From positions 3,579,501 through 3,643,500 of the forward strand of contig OX352322.1 of NCBI GenBank assembly GCA_947090765.1: 64,000 bases of DNA. Reading direction: 5' to 3'. Position 1 is the stretch's first letter; every line of letters begins with the position of its first letter. The notes under the pieces were generated by a model, which ran no database searches, had not been told where the DNA came from, and worked only from the letters and a program-made list of their open reading frames with translations. This DNA comes from Pseudomonas sp. MM223 (GTDB taxonomy: Bacteria; Pseudomonadota; Gammaproteobacteria; Pseudomonadales; Pseudomonadaceae). A program made the translations under genes and the position numbers. Of this stretch, positions 63,506 to 64,000 are shown piece after piece.

Positions 63506-64000
63506 ATGGCCAGGCCCAGGCTTTCGCGCAGTGTGCTGCCCTCGTAAGCCGTGCGGTACACCCCGCGCGCCTGCAGCAGCGGCACCACCTCCTGGGTAAA
63601 CCGGCGAAACTGCCCTGGGTGGCCGATGTAGATATTGAAGCCATCCAGTGCCCGTGCCTCGAACCACTCGGCCATTTTTGCCGCTACCGTTTCGGCCGAG
63701 CCAACGAAGGCGCCTGGACGAAGCTTACGGCCGAACTCCACCGCCTGGCGCAGGCTGAACCCCTGCTCCCGGGCCTGGTCAGCGATGCGTTTGGCATTGG
63801 TGAAGAAGCTGCTGCGTGCGTGCTCCAGGCTTTCTTGCGGGAACGGTGCATCAAGGTCGTACTGGCTGAAGTCGTGCCAGCCGAAGTTGCGCCCGAACTC
63901 CTTGAGTGCCAGCTCGAAGCTGTGGTCCTGCTGGTGGTAATGGCGTTCTATCTCGCGGGCGTGTTCGTCGGTGTCGCCCACGTAGATCTCGGCTCCGGGC
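63499..64000 (-). CDS. FMNH2-dependent monooxygenase, NtaA family (C-terminal part)
   Basis: The C-terminal 166 residues of a luciferase-like monooxygenase; the rest lies beyond the window. It has the family tail [27 protein letters not shown] and the FVGSAETVAAKMAEWFE stretch, and is paralogous to the enzymes at 9728 and 24543. Its stop overlaps the end of the convergent gspF by 7 bp. Confidence 0.85.
   Translation of the reverse strand, partial: PGAEIYVGDTDEHAREIERHYHQQDHSFELALKEFGRNFGWHDFSQYDLDAPFPQESLEHARSSFFTNAKRIADQAREQGFSLRQAVEFGRKLRPGAFVGSAETVAAKMAEWFEARALDGFNIYIGHPGQFRRFTQEVVPLLQARGVYRTAYEGSTLRESLGLAIQ

Overview
The window looks like a chromosome segment of a Pseudomonas putida-group bacterium. 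Support comes from high-GC coding sequence, dense REP-type palindromes between genes, and a familiar gene order (cbtBA-cobE-cobM, DUF1272, EvgA-like regulator, BvgS-like kinase, PAS-MCP, gnuR-gnuK-gntP). No rRNA, tRNA, CRISPR array or IS element was recognised.

Region 1 (1-6.0 kb) is the integrase end of a prophage-like island: short overlapping phage accessory genes, NinX, a DHH phosphoesterase, an excisionase and a tyrosine integrase that abuts an ABC-F gene (6.0-7.6 kb). Region 2 (7.7-29.6 kb) is a large organosulfur-type scavenging block: a SsuA-like binding protein, aldo/keto reductase, three flavin monooxygenases of the NtaA/SsuD type, an acyl-CoA dehydrogenase-like (DszC/SfnB-type) oxidase, a 2-hydroxyacid dehydrogenase, a class II aldolase, a Dpp-type ABC importer with fused ATPases, two TonB receptors, and LacI and LysR regulators. 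Two of its operons share an 18-bp promoter-proximal motif. Region 3 (29.8-32.5 kb) is a cobalamin riboswitch followed by cbtB, cbtA, cobE and cobM.

Region 4 is the most unusual. A BvgS/EvgS-like hybrid histidine kinase (start 33338, end 51137) is split inside its H-box by a 14,529-bp A+T-rich element (35186-49714). Joining the flanks at a shared GC dinucleotide restores the reading frame exactly, apart from a separate one-base frameshift near 33699. The element has a large serine recombinase at its right end, attP and attB half sites with dyad symmetry around GC, a ColE2-type replication protein with two origin-like repeats, a MOBV-like relaxase with a nearby oriT-like inverted repeat, a lone type IVb prepilin, several secreted proteins, a CSS-EAL c-di-GMP phosphodiesterase, and a 673-residue protein with a PD-(D/E)XK nuclease signature next to an XRE regulator and a hexanucleotide repeat. 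Upstream of the EAL gene lie seven hairpins with an invariant A(T/C)TTGT loop and covarying stems. I read the element as an integrating, mobilisable ColE2-type plasmid that carries probable defence and surface/biofilm cargo.

Region 5 (51.1-64 kb) is core-like: a BdlA-like PAS-PAS-MCP protein, the gluconate regulon (gnuR, gnuK, gntP with three operator-like palindromes), an NtrC-type regulator with two paralogous sensor kinases, a lytic transglycosylase, type II secretion genes gspG and gspF, and the end of another flavin monooxygenase.

Three chromosomal genes (TonB receptor at 11667, hybrid kinase at 33699, sensor kinase at 58048) each carry a single-base indel in an otherwise intact frame. 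Either these are real lesions or the assembly has small indel errors.
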